Source of the DNA: Planctomycetota bacterium
GTDB lineage: Bacteria > Planctomycetota > UBA8108 > UBA1146
DNA: 48,207 bases
Assembly: GCA_002711105.1 (NCBI GenBank)
Contig: PAIH01000025.1
Span: 78,798 to 127,004 of the forward strand
Direction: 5' to 3'
Shown here piece by piece: positions 36,901 to 44,196 of the stretch; within the stretch, counting starts at the first letter, position 1; each line of letters starts with the position of its first letter. The notes beneath the pieces are model-generated. The model saw nothing but the letters and a program-made list of their open reading frames with translations. It did no database searches and was not told the origin of the DNA. Position numbers and translations under genes: made by a program.

Positions 36901-37054
36901 GAACATCTGGTCCCGGGTTCGTCGATTACTTCTCGATCACTCCGGACCGTTACTCATCGAGGGAAGGGTAGAAGATCATCTAGGATCGTTCTCCGTGATC
37001 GCCAGACGAGTAACCCCACTGCTCGAGGAAACAGTGCAAGACGATGATCAGTAA
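33917..37054 (+). CDS. dnaE2: Error-prone DNA polymerase, DnaE2/ImuC type
   Basis: A 1045-residue C-family polymerase, the size of DnaE2 and shorter than replicative DnaE1. The catalytic palm aspartates are present: D387 and D389 in PDIDIDLCW, and D538 in KIDLLGNR. An OB-fold (GPMGFITLEDEQGTCEV) ends the protein. The N-terminal PHP domain has lost its metal ligands: the usual HxH strand reads LSLRSWGSLLRG and the DHGN segment reads AEYADL. The start is GTG with GAAGG six bases upstream. An SOS box controls it. No ImuA/ImuB genes adjoin; the SOS-linked DinB at 2.4 kb is the only Y-family partner in view. Confidence 0.93.
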   Translation: MSVPPTLLSLRSWGSLLRGLESIPDLIETVAKQGWQCAAVAEYADLGTIVEAANAAARTGFKIIGAAEVDDGHGRSLIAIARDNTGLEQLHQLVSVRRLAEPGGSAATQHSAPKNFDLVETLTDEYRSLWILVRAPGFAQELLDRLGSGARRRIFIEIDRLRDSIAREHRGREAADQLGLQVVASTRVGMLQPTNERHLNLLESVRRVSTIERVARDRNDETDSEISPILTPIPSPNRWRQLYRDLPEALENAARIGRDALKIDFSASKTIFPQFPVPTDQTPFGLLYEQCHRGLLRRYGTVPRAAVERLARELHIIDTMGFVPYFLVVGDIVSEAHRLGIECAGRGSGAASIVSYLLGITQVDPLAHRLRFERFLHPERKDLPDIDIDLCWQGRDDVIDHVYRRYGADRTAMICTRTSLQVRSAVRETARAYGLAPIDVDRISRRLPHRSEQTIPRLLEKDPALASVGLPATSRQQLLEDAQWLRGRPHHRSIHPGGICICDQPIQRIAAVERAAKGIVVTQLDMYSIEQTGLIKIDLLGNRCVSEIGTVRDLIEERTGKRPRIDAIPERCEKTAELLCRGETLGCFQLESPAMRSLLMQMQARNAQNTIQAVALIRPGPASGGLKESFCRRVRGQEPPTAPHPCLNELLIDQQGLLLYEENVMEAIALVTGKSLARADLMRRSILKAIRSNDDEQLRRLGDEFIAEGIGNGFGATDARELWQYLQRFGRYSFNKSHSASYGLLAWRSAWLKSHHPAEFFCALFRHHAGMYPFSAFVTEARRLGVVLRLPCIHRSASTFVLEKDGSIRMPLATIRGSRQTSIDSVFATRPFDSPEDLMRRTRISRSELEEWILAGALDIFSIPRPRLLWRVRTRHRQETAATRATGNSTLDVPSDLVGVVDEGPPLDELSPRKIIEEEIRLLGAGISGHPMSFHRDLRRRLDCLPLAEVPRHAARAVRIAGLRIASRHHPTDRGPMGFITLEDEQGTCEVTCFSNIWSRVRRLLLDHSGPLLIEGRVEDHLGSFSVIARRVTPLLEETVQDDDQ

Positions 37055-38226
37055 AGGAGAAAATCAGAGCGAAGAGCGACAAACTGATCACGCTCCCGGT
37101 TACGAGCCTCGAGGATGTCAGTGGCCGTGGCTCCTGCGGCAAGCCCCTCGCGCAGATCACTGCCGCCCCACAGCAGATCGATGGCAATCGGCTCGGCAAC
37201 GAACTCGTAAGGTTCTGTGCGCCAGCTGAACTGCTCGCCACCAACGCGATACAAATGTTGCAGAAGCAGTACACCCAGTAACAGTGCATCGAGGGCGTGC
37301 GGATCGGTCACATGGACCTCGATGCCGCCACAGAGTTGGCCCTGGTACTTGTGAAAGACCGGCGTGAAGTGAACCGGTCGAAACAGCACCCCCTGCAGTC
37401 CCACCTCACCGGCACCGATACTGACGGCAGCAGCGAGTCGATCTCCAGCGAGCCAGGGTGCCCCCAGTTGATGGAAGGGCCGGGTAGTCCCTCTCCCCTC
37501 CGACAGGTTGGTTCCCTCCAGCAAGCACATACCGGGATAGATCAAAGCGGTATCGGCGGTCGGCATGTTGGGCGAAGGCGCCACCCATGGCAGCCCTGTT
37601 TCGGCGTGAAGCATCTCTCTGCGCCAACCGCGACAGGGAATCACTTCCAGATCCACATCGATCGCTACCACCTCGACCAGGAAACGGGCGATCTCCCCCA
37701 TCGTCATGCCATGGCGCACCGAAACCGGTAACGCCCCGACAAAGCTCTCAAAACCGGCGTGCACCGTCCCCCCCTCGACCGCGACACCACCGATGGGACA
37801 GGGGCGATCGAGTACGATGATGCGCGTGTCGGTTTCTGCCGCTACCTCGAGCAGGTAACGCAACGTCGCGGCGTAGGTGTAATACCGGGTGCCGATGTCC
37901 TGGATGTCAAAGATGATCACATCCAGGTCTGCCAGTTGCGAGTGATCGGGACGCAGAGAGGCCTCATCCGAGCCGTAAAGGCTCACGACATCCGATCGGT
38001 TGGAAACCACTGTCTCCATATCCTGGAGTCTCGCATCGATGCCATGTTCGGGAGCAAAGAAGCGCGCCACTTCGACACCCACATCGGACAGCAAGCCAGG
38101 AAGATGCCGGAGCCGTTGATCGACCGCAGTGGGATTGCAGCACAGCCCCACCCTGCAACCTCGGATGGCGGAAAATCCGTCATCCTGAAACTGGTCGATT
38201 CCACAGGTCACTGATCTCGAGGTCAT
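37048..38226 (-). CDS. namZ: DUF1343 / NamZ-type exo-beta-N-acetylmuramidase
   Basis: A 392-residue DUF1343 protein. Family segments FAPEHG, DIQDIGTRYYTY, VLDRPCPIGG and EGTNLSEGRGTTRPF are all present. Characterised NamZ enzymes remove terminal N-acetylmuramic acid from cell-wall glycans and act outside the cytoplasm or in recycling. No signal peptide is seen here, so a cytoplasmic recycling role is more likely. It starts on TGATG with the small membrane protein upstream and overlaps dnaE2 tail-to-tail by 7 bp. Confidence 0.88.
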   Translation of the reverse strand: MTSRSVTCGIDQFQDDGFSAIRGCRVGLCCNPTAVDQRLRHLPGLLSDVGVEVARFFAPEHGIDARLQDMETVVSNRSDVVSLYGSDEASLRPDHSQLADLDVIIFDIQDIGTRYYTYAATLRYLLEVAAETDTRIIVLDRPCPIGGVAVEGGTVHAGFESFVGALPVSVRHGMTMGEIARFLVEVVAIDVDLEVIPCRGWRREMLHAETGLPWVAPSPNMPTADTALIYPGMCLLEGTNLSEGRGTTRPFHQLGAPWLAGDRLAAAVSIGAGEVGLQGVLFRPVHFTPVFHKYQGQLCGGIEVHVTDPHALDALLLGVLLLQHLYRVGGEQFSWRTEPYEFVAEPIAIDLLWGGSDLREGLAAGATATDILEARNRERDQFVALRSDFLLY

Positions 38227-38552
38227 CAGGTCACCGAATTATCGCTTCGTTGCCTGTTTTCCGTCAGCAATATTACGGCACCGAAGACAACCAGGAGGAA
38301 TCCCCCACCGCCGCATCCGAGCACCGCCGTGTTGATCATCGATGCAAAATCCGCCGGAGAAGGAGCGCTGCCTGGCGCCCCCGCGACCGCCGGCACAAAC
38401 TTCAGCACCACCTTGGTAGGAAACGACAGATCTTCCAGACTCGGACCCGTCGGGGAACCGACCATCTGCGTGAATTCAGAGTTCGCCTTGACGGCCACCG
38501 CCAGCAACAACAAACCGAGCACCATGACCACAACTCCTGCTGATTTCTGCAT
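38226..38552 (-). CDS. Small membrane protein between RLP and NamZ genes
   Basis: A 108-residue protein with an N-terminal membrane helix (about 5-22), a Pro/Ser-rich extracytoplasmic middle and a second helix (about 72-93), ending in a charged tail. It is 3 bp after the RuBisCO-like gene and overlaps namZ by one base, so it belongs to that operon. No family recognised. Confidence 0.7.
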   Translation of the reverse strand: MQKSAGVVVMVLGLLLLAVAVKANSEFTQMVGSPTGPSLEDLSFPTKVVLKFVPAVAGAPGSAPSPADFASMINTAVLGCGGGGFLLVVFGAVILLTENRQRSDNSVT

Positions 38553-38555
38553 CCT

Positions 38556-39680
38556 CTAACTCTCTTTCGCGCGGGCAAATTCGTCTCTGATACGCTCCAG
38601 TATCTCTGCGGTCGAGGCTTCAACCCCTCGCTGATCGGCCAGCAGAGAGCCACCGATCAGGATCATTGTATCGGACCCGAAGTCCTCCACCATCTCCGGG
38701 ATTCTGGTAGCACTCATGCCGCCAGCAGGGATCGCCCAGCCAGGCGCGATCTGCCCCAGCGGCGCGCGAAGTTCGGCGGCGATCTGTCGCCCTTGTTCCC
38801 GGGTCGTGGTGAAACGGCCACCGGCGTTGACGAACACCGAGCCGTCGAGACCCGCTAACCGGGCCAGGGTGCCGTGTACGATCGACAATGAGATGCCCCC
38901 ATCACCCTGTGATGTCACAACTCCACTCATCGAAGGATGGCCGAGGTGGATTCCGGGCCAGCGAGAAGTCAATTCGCGAACCCGATCGAGGCCGATGACC
39001 CATGGCGCCATCAGAGCCCCATCGGCACCAGCTTGCAGTGCCACTTCCAGACGCTGGTCGAGTTGTTCCGCAGGGGCCATCAGGTTGACCAGGTACGGGA
39101 CATGCCGGTCTCCCTGAGTCTCGCGAATCGCTGCTGTACAACGCTCGACTCGATTGCGAAACGAAGAGAGGTCATCATCGATGAGATTGTGATCATCCTT
39201 GAGCAGGTCTCCACCGCCGGCAACGAATTGTCGACACACCTCGACCAGATCAGCCACCGGAGCTCCCCTCGGTTTGAGAGCGGTCGCCACCAGCGGGCGA
39301 TCAACGACTCCGGTCAGTTCGCGCACTCCAGCGATCCCGTGACTCGGTCCAGGAAACTGGCTCACGACGTCATCGGGAAGCTTCAAGCCGATGAGCCGTA
39401 CCCCCGGCATCATCGAGCAGTTTCCCAGCAACAGATTGAGCCAGCGGCTCAGATCGGAACCGGCCAGTTCTCCGGCAAATGAAAGGGTCAACTGCTGAAT
39501 CCCCGGCGACATCTGCTGCTGATCTTCGACCCTCGCCACGAGATCGGTTTCGATGGTCCGATAGCGACGGATGAGTCGTTCCGGAACTTCTACGGTCAGT
39601 TCTACGGCGATGGCACGTGCCAGAGCAGGGCGCTCCTCCGTGGTGCAAATCACTTGATACGTCGCTTCTATCCGTTTCAA
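38556..39680 (-). CDS. RuBisCO-like protein (form IV), not a true RuBisCO
   Basis: A 374-residue member of the RuBisCO large-chain superfamily. K136 (TALKPRG) matches K175 and the metal site reads K161-D-D163-H164 (DLLKDDHN), so K201 and D203 are kept but E204 is His. The loop-6 lysine (K334) is absent; the segment reads NAGGRFTTTREQ, as in RLPs. The serine at the 379 position is not seen (PAGGM). It therefore cannot fix CO2; known RLPs act as enolases, isomerases or 3-oxo-isoapionate-phosphate decarboxylases. The start is TTG after AGAGGTGA; upstream in-frame GTG (39686) or ATG (39734) are alternatives. First gene of an operon with a membrane protein and namZ; divergent from two GAPDH-type genes. 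Confidence 0.87.
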   Translation of the reverse strand: MKRIEATYQVICTTEERPALARAIAVELTVEVPERLIRRYRTIETDLVARVEDQQQMSPGIQQLTLSFAGELAGSDLSRWLNLLLGNCSMMPGVRLIGLKLPDDVVSQFPGPSHGIAGVRELTGVVDRPLVATALKPRGAPVADLVEVCRQFVAGGGDLLKDDHNLIDDDLSSFRNRVERCTAAIRETQGDRHVPYLVNLMAPAEQLDQRLEVALQAGADGALMAPWVIGLDRVRELTSRWPGIHLGHPSMSGVVTSQGDGGISLSIVHGTLARLAGLDGSVFVNAGGRFTTTREQGRQIAAELRAPLGQIAPGWAIPAGGMSATRIPEMVEDFGSDTMILIGGSLLADQRGVEASTAEILERIRDEFARAKES

Positions 39681-39768
39681 GGTCACCTCTTCGAGTAGGA
39701 TTTTTCGTGAAGATCTCGGATCGCTCGCCCTCATTGGCGCGTTCGCGGTATTCTGTCGGGGGTGAAAG

Positions 39769-39855
39769 GCAATCGCTACCGGTTAGCGCCGATCACCCAC
39801 GTAAAGACGTGACCCCGGGGAGGGGCTCACGTAGACCCTGGACGGGAGAGTCTAG
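39769..39855 (+). promoter_or_regulatory. Possible structured leader of the GAPDH pair
   Basis: The leader can form two short hairpins, CGCTA-CCGGT-TAGCG and CACGT-AAAG-ACGTG, then a GC-rich CCCCGGGGAGGGG and a GGGAGAG ribosome site before the start. It may be post-transcriptional control or chance in GC-rich DNA. No known riboswitch recognised. Confidence 0.3.
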
Positions 39856-40890
39856 ATGAGCGTTCGTGTCGGTCTGATGGGATTCGGTCGTATCGGCCGC
39901 AATGTATTCCGTACCATCTACGAGCGAGACGACATCGAGATCGTCGCCATCAACGAGCTTGCCGATATCGATTCGATGGAGTACCTGCTGCGTTTCGATT
40001 CGCTCCGGGGCCCTTTCAAGGAGCCGATTCGAGTGCTCGACGATTCCATCTACGCCAAAGGGCGTCAGATTCCAGTCCTGCACCATAAGGAGCCCGGAGA
40101 GATCCCCTGGTACGAACACGGGGTCGATGTGGTCGTCGAAGCGACCGGAAAGTACCGTGCTCGAAACGACCTGCAGAAACACCTCGACCAGGGTGCTGAT
40201 CGAGTGATTCTCACCACCCCACCCACCGACGACATCGATCATCTGCACATCCGAGGGGTCACCGCCGACCTGGTCGACCGATCCAACCGGATCATCTCCT
40301 GTGGGTCGTCGACGGCGAATGCCACCGCGCTGCTGGTCAAAATCCTCGACGACACCTTCGGAGTGGAGGAAGGATCCTTCACCTCGGTACACGCCTACAC
40401 TGCCGATCAGAGCCTGACCGATGTGCCGTCATTCGGAGATCTACGCCGATCCCGCGCTGCGATGCAGAACATCGTTCCCCAAACCACCTGGACCGACGAA
40501 GCCATCGAGGAACTGTTCCCGCACCTGCGAGGCCGCTTCAAAGGTCTCAAACTGAATGTGCCGGTGCCTGGAGTCTCTTGTACCGACCTCACCGTACAGC
40601 TGAAAAAATCGGTCACTGCAGATGAGGTGAATGAAATATTCCGCAGTGCTGCCGGAAGTATTCACCGGGGGATTCTCTCCTTCACCGACCAGCCCATCGT
40701 CAGCAGCGATATCGCTGGGAACTCCGCCTCCTGTGTCTTTGACAGTCTCGCCACCCTGGTCACCGACGACATACTTCTGAAGGTGATCGGCTGGTACGAA
40801 CAGGGTGGTGGAATCTCACACCGGATTGTCGAACTGGTCGCCCAGATGGGGCCAAAGACCGCCACCGGTGGCGAGAGGAAAAACCGATGA
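39856..40890 (+). CDS. GAPDH paralog lacking the catalytic cysteine (probable pseudoenzyme)
   Basis: A 344-residue protein with the full GAPDH fold, including GFGRIGRNVFR and VHAYTADQSL, so the active-site His is kept. The nucleophile motif SNASCTTNC reads SCGSSTANA: Ser152 stands where Cys should be, and a Cys sits three residues earlier. The substrate-phosphate Arg (RVPV in the neighbour) is Asn (NVPV), the STG loop is replaced by TTW, and the NAD-contacting YDNEWGYS reads YEQGGGIS. These coordinated losses predict no phosphorylating GAPDH activity. It overlaps the canonical gap gene by 4 bp, so the two proteins are probably made together. A regulatory subunit or a new function are both possible. 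The gene is intact, with conserved surface and core, and does not look like a decaying pseudogene. Confidence 0.85.
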   Translation: MSVRVGLMGFGRIGRNVFRTIYERDDIEIVAINELADIDSMEYLLRFDSLRGPFKEPIRVLDDSIYAKGRQIPVLHHKEPGEIPWYEHGVDVVVEATGKYRARNDLQKHLDQGADRVILTTPPTDDIDHLHIRGVTADLVDRSNRIISCGSSTANATALLVKILDDTFGVEEGSFTSVHAYTADQSLTDVPSFGDLRRSRAAMQNIVPQTTWTDEAIEELFPHLRGRFKGLKLNVPVPGVSCTDLTVQLKKSVTADEVNEIFRSAAGSIHRGILSFTDQPIVSSDIAGNSASCVFDSLATLVTDDILLKVIGWYEQGGGISHRIVELVAQMGPKTATGGERKNR

Positions 40891-41879
40891 AGGTTGCCAT
40901 CAACGGTTTCGGGCGCATCGGCCGTAGCGTATTCCGAATCATCTCGGAACGTGAAGACATCGACATCGTCGCCGTCAACGACATCTCCGATCCCGACTCC
41001 CTGGCGTATCTGTTGCGCTACGATTCGGTGATGGGCCCATTCCCCGAGACGATCACTCTCGACTCGGGAAAACTCACTGCAGGACGACAGCGCTGCCAGA
41101 TGCTGGCGGAGAAAGATCCGCAAAAACTGCCATGGAAAGATTTGGCGGTGGATGTCGTCATCGAATCGACGGGACGATTCCGTACTCGCGCCGAATGCGA
41201 GTTACACATCCAGGCCGGCGCCGGCAAGGTCATCCTTACCGTCCCTCCCAAAGATGAGATCGATGCGTTGCTGGTACTCGGGGTGAACGATGAAATCCTG
41301 AAACCAGAGCACCGGATCATCTCGAATGCTTCCTGCACTACCAACTGCCTGGCACCGCTGGCCAAGATTCTCGACAATTCGTTCGGACTGATCCGCGGGG
41401 TGATGACCACGGTTCACGCCTATACCAACGACCAGAGTCTGGCCGATTGGTATCACCAGGATCTGCGTCGTAGCCGAGCCGCGGGGGAAAACACCATTCC
41501 CACCTCTACCGGTGCTGCGCGCGCGGTCGGCAAGGTGCTCCCGCATCTGGAAGGAAAACTGGACGGCATGGCGATGCGGGTTCCCGTCATCGACGGATCG
41601 ATAGTCGATCTGGTAGCCACCTTCGAGAAGCCGGTGACCGTCGAGGCCATCAATGCGGTGATGAAGGAAACTGCTGAAGGACCGATGAAAGGTATTCTGG
41701 AGTACTGCACCGACCCGGTGGTCTCCTCCGACATCATCGGCAATCCCCATTCTTCCATCTTCGACTCCCTGTTGACGATGACGATCGGCACCCACGGTGC
41801 CAAGGTGCTGTCCTGGTATGACAACGAATGGGGTTACTCGAGCCGCGTGGTGGACCTGATCGATCGGCTGCGGGACTGA
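40887..41879 (+). CDS. gap: Glyceraldehyde-3-phosphate dehydrogenase, type I
   Basis: A 330-residue canonical GAPDH of glycolysis/gluconeogenesis. Nucleophile C150 in SNASCTTNCLAPL, base H177 in TTVHAYT, substrate loop TSTGAA, Arg in MRVPV, and the C-terminal YDNEWGYSSR are all intact. An Asp after the second strand (VNDISD) favours NAD over NADP. Second gene of a coupled pair with the cysteine-less paralog. A hairpin follows at 41884-41910. Confidence 0.96.
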   Translation: MKVAINGFGRIGRSVFRIISEREDIDIVAVNDISDPDSLAYLLRYDSVMGPFPETITLDSGKLTAGRQRCQMLAEKDPQKLPWKDLAVDVVIESTGRFRTRAECELHIQAGAGKVILTVPPKDEIDALLVLGVNDEILKPEHRIISNASCTTNCLAPLAKILDNSFGLIRGVMTTVHAYTNDQSLADWYHQDLRRSRAAGENTIPTSTGAARAVGKVLPHLEGKLDGMAMRVPVIDGSIVDLVATFEKPVTVEAINAVMKETAEGPMKGILEYCTDPVVSSDIIGNPHSSIFDSLLTMTIGTHGAKVLSWYDNEWGYSSRVVDLIDRLRD

Positions 41880-41883
41880 AGCC

Positions 41884-41910
41884 GTTGCACGAGAAACGAG
41901 AACGTGCAAC
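41884..41910 (+). terminator. Hairpin after gap
   Basis: GTTGCACG and its exact complement separated by an 11-base A-rich loop, five bases after the gap stop. No T-run follows, so termination efficiency is uncertain. Confidence 0.5.
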
Positions 41911-42029
41911 GCGCAGGTCAAGAAGTCGAGTTGACGGTGACCCTGGGTAGGCAAGGCGGGTCTGCTAAGCCGAAGCCGAAACCTGTGCGCCGAGCACGAT
42001 TCTGATCGGCACACGGGAGAAGCATGACC

Positions 42030-42998
42030 CTATGGACACGATCCATAGCTCGCGCATTCGAGGGTGTCGATGGTTGGGTCGACACCGCAGCCGCCGGTGG
42101 GGTCTGGGAAACCAGAACCGCCGGTGAATAGCTGCGCGAGTATGTTGATTGCATCTGAGATGTCATGATTGCCGTCGTCGTTGGTATCGCAGGCGTCGGC
42201 GCAAATCATGGTGCCACCGTTAAAGAGGATGTCGAGCGAGCCGACGGCGTCAGCGATGTCGACTGTTTGGTCGGCGTTGCAATCGCCGCGCTCGAACTCA
42301 GTCAGCGCAATGCTGGACTCAATCCACAAGTCTGACGTAGAGATGAACACTTCGCCAACCGGATCATCTCGCTGCCACGCGACCCACAGCACGTGATGGC
42401 CGCTACGATTGGACGGGATCTCCACGTCGAAGTAGAAGTGACCGGCGATCAGTTCAACTGACGGCCGTCCGAGGAATTCCATCTGCGCCCAATTGAGGGG
42501 CGTGTTCGGATCCCAGTCTGGTGTCGTCATCCAAACATCCCAAACACTCGGTTGATGTGGAGCCGTCGCGTAGAAGTCAGCTTCGATGGTTTCGCCAGCG
42601 GTTACTGTTGTTGTCGGCCAATCTGCGCTTACTTGATCGAGTCCCGCGTAGGTGCGTGGATACTCCGAGGACGCGGGGTCGATGCGGCCGGCGCTCGCGA
42701 GCTGGCCATCGGGCATCCATGGGGAGTAGTCGAATCCTTCGGGTAGGCCCGCGCTGACGGTCTCGGCGATGTTTCGCGAGACCTCGTTCCACGTGTAGTA
42801 TGAAGTGGTGCCGTCGATAGCGACCGCGTTGGCTGCGAGTTCGAAGGCCGGGTTGTCGGGATTCGCCTGGTAGACCTGGTACACACGACTGATCGGGAAC
42901 ACCATCGTTCCATGGCCATATGCGACCAAGCCCAACGATATCGTCATGCCCAAGGAAAGCAGTGCCACTAACGCGACCGGACTTTTCAATCGCCGCAT
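42030..42998 (-). CDS. AA10 lytic polysaccharide monooxygenase with dockerin-like tail
   Basis: A 322-residue secreted protein. Signal cleavage after G28 would leave H29 as the N-terminus (HGTMVFPISR), the first ligand of the LPMO copper histidine brace. The second ligand is H148 (ATAPHQP), and the axial Phe of AA10 enzymes is F218 (GEVFISTSD) after HHVLWVAWQRDD. Residues 238-300 form a two-repeat dockerin-like domain (GDCNADQTVDIADA and TNDDGNHDISDA). AA10 enzymes cleave chitin or cellulose oxidatively; which one cannot be told. Monocistronic, preceded by a terminator for the thioredoxin-like gene. Confidence 0.88.
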   Translation of the reverse strand: MRRLKSPVALVALLSLGMTISLGLVAYGHGTMVFPISRVYQVYQANPDNPAFELAANAVAIDGTTSYYTWNEVSRNIAETVSAGLPEGFDYSPWMPDGQLASAGRIDPASSEYPRTYAGLDQVSADWPTTTVTAGETIEADFYATAPHQPSVWDVWMTTPDWDPNTPLNWAQMEFLGRPSVELIAGHFYFDVEIPSNRSGHHVLWVAWQRDDPVGEVFISTSDLWIESSIALTEFERGDCNADQTVDIADAVGSLDILFNGGTMICADACDTNDDGNHDISDAINILAQLFTGGSGFPDPTGGCGVDPTIDTLECASYGSCP

Positions 42999-43018
42999 AG
43001 TAAACCCTATCCGTACAG

Positions 43019-43051
43019 AGGGGTCCGGCGGGTGTTACCCGCCGGACCCCT
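43019..43051 (-). terminator. Terminator of the Sec thioredoxin-like gene
   Basis: A 14-bp GC-rich perfect stem (GGGGTCCGGCGGGT and its complement) with a GTT loop lies 28 bp past the thioredoxin-like stop codon and 21 bp before the LPMO gene. Confidence 0.75.
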
Positions 43052-43078
43052 TCTTCACTGACCAGATTCGTCTTGCTG

Positions 43079-44074
43079 CTAAAGGTACTTCTGTATCTCT
43101 CCGAGGCGGATCTCCGCCTCTCTCTGAGCTTCGGTATCGACATATTTCTTGGCCTTGGCAACGACGGCGTACAACCTCGCCGCCTCTGCATATTTGCCGC
43201 GTTTCACCAGATCATGGGCTTCGGCGAGCATCTGTCCACCAGACAGTTCAGCCTGGATCTTCTTGTCGCGTTTCCAGACCTTGAACTCCTTATCGAACTT
43301 CTTGGAGATGTCCATCCCCTTGAAGTCACGAACCCCTCTCTGAAGTGCTTGCAGTCCCGCCGCGTATTGACGCTTCTCTTTGAAGGTTCCGATGGCCGCA
43401 AACTGCTCCTCAGAAAACTTGGTGATCTGGTCCATCGCTTCTCTGGCTGCATCAACCACTGAAGCTTCCTTGGCACGCTTGACTTGCTTCTCCAGCTCCC
43501 CGAAGGCCTTGCCGAACTGGCTCGCCTTGATGTACTTGGTTGCCTTGCTCAACTCGGACGGGAGAGCGATCTTCGGACCGACTCGAGCCCCTACGATGTG
43601 CTTTTTGATGATGGAGTCGTTCAACCCGGCCGGATGGCCCTTCCAGACGATCTTTCCATTCGGACCCACCAGCCACGAATGAGGAATCCCCCGGGTTTTG
43701 TATTGAGCAGCCCCGCCACCGAAGGCGATGGGGTAGATCATCTTGTTGCGTTCGACGTAAGGCTTGGCTTTGGTTTCCGGTTCATCGGTGACCCCGATGA
43801 CGACCAGACCGCGCTCCCCGAACTCCTTATGAAGTTTGTTCAGGTGCGGAATCTGACCTCTGCAAGGTCCTCACCACGTGGCCCATTTCTCGATCAGAAT
43901 CAATTTTCCACTCAAGGACTCCCAGGTGGTGGTCCCTTCCATATTGATCCAGCCGCCAGGCTTCATGACGGGAGCTACGTCCCCGACCTCGGAGCCGGCC
44001 TGGACTGGTAAACTCGCCAGCAGACATATGGCGACTATCGCCAGCGCACTGCGAGTTCGACCTCTGATTCGCAT
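43079..44074 (-). CDS. TlpA/thioredoxin-like selenoprotein, U-G-P-C active site (TGA recoded)
   Basis: Read through one in-frame TGA at 43871-43873, this is a 331-residue secreted thioredoxin-fold protein. Signal peptide 1-26 (LPVQA), then EKWATW-U68-G-P-C71-R, an I-P-H-L-N-K helix, VIGVTDEP, and the cis-Pro loop TRGIPHSWLVGPNGK. The C-terminal 150 residues are a Lys-rich helical domain. The TGA stands exactly at the first active-site Cys (WATWCGPC is the family norm). The frame is open on both sides with typical codon use. ATG 44074 follows GGGAGAG. I infer selenocysteine; without recoding the gene is broken into a 67-residue stub plus a 220-residue fragment. It probably reduces or isomerises thiols in the periplasm. 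Divergent from two DUF1573 genes. Confidence 0.8.
43845..43864 (-). promoter_or_regulatory. Candidate bacterial SECIS hairpin (thioredoxin-like gene)
   Basis: Beginning six bases after the TGA, UGC-A-GAG can pair with UUC-C-GCA (one A-C mismatch, one G-U pair), leaving loop GUCAGA. The first loop base is G, as bacterial SECIS loops need; the UGA-to-loop distance is 13 bases, shorter than in E. coli fdhF. An alternative stem GACCT/AGGTC lies closer to the TGA. Evidence is suggestive only. Confidence 0.35.
43871..43873 (-). other. In-frame TGA, predicted selenocysteine codon 68
   Basis: The minus-strand codon after the Trp of WATW and before Gly-Pro-Cys. It differs by one base from either cysteine codon. 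TGA is a normal stop elsewhere in the window, so whole-genome reassignment is excluded. Confidence 0.75.
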
Positions 44075-44196
44075 CTTTCTCTCCCTTCGAACCGCCGGCG
44101 CGGTTCTCGATTTTCATGATTTGTCGCCATGGACAGACAGCCAGAGCCTGGAATTTTTCCGCTCAGGAGCTCCGACCAGCCCCTTGCCAAGTTATC

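Noticed and set aside
38556-39680. True carbon-fixing RuBisCO large subunit
   Set aside because: The loop-6 Lys is absent, the E204 position is His, and there is no small subunit or phosphoribulokinase in the window.
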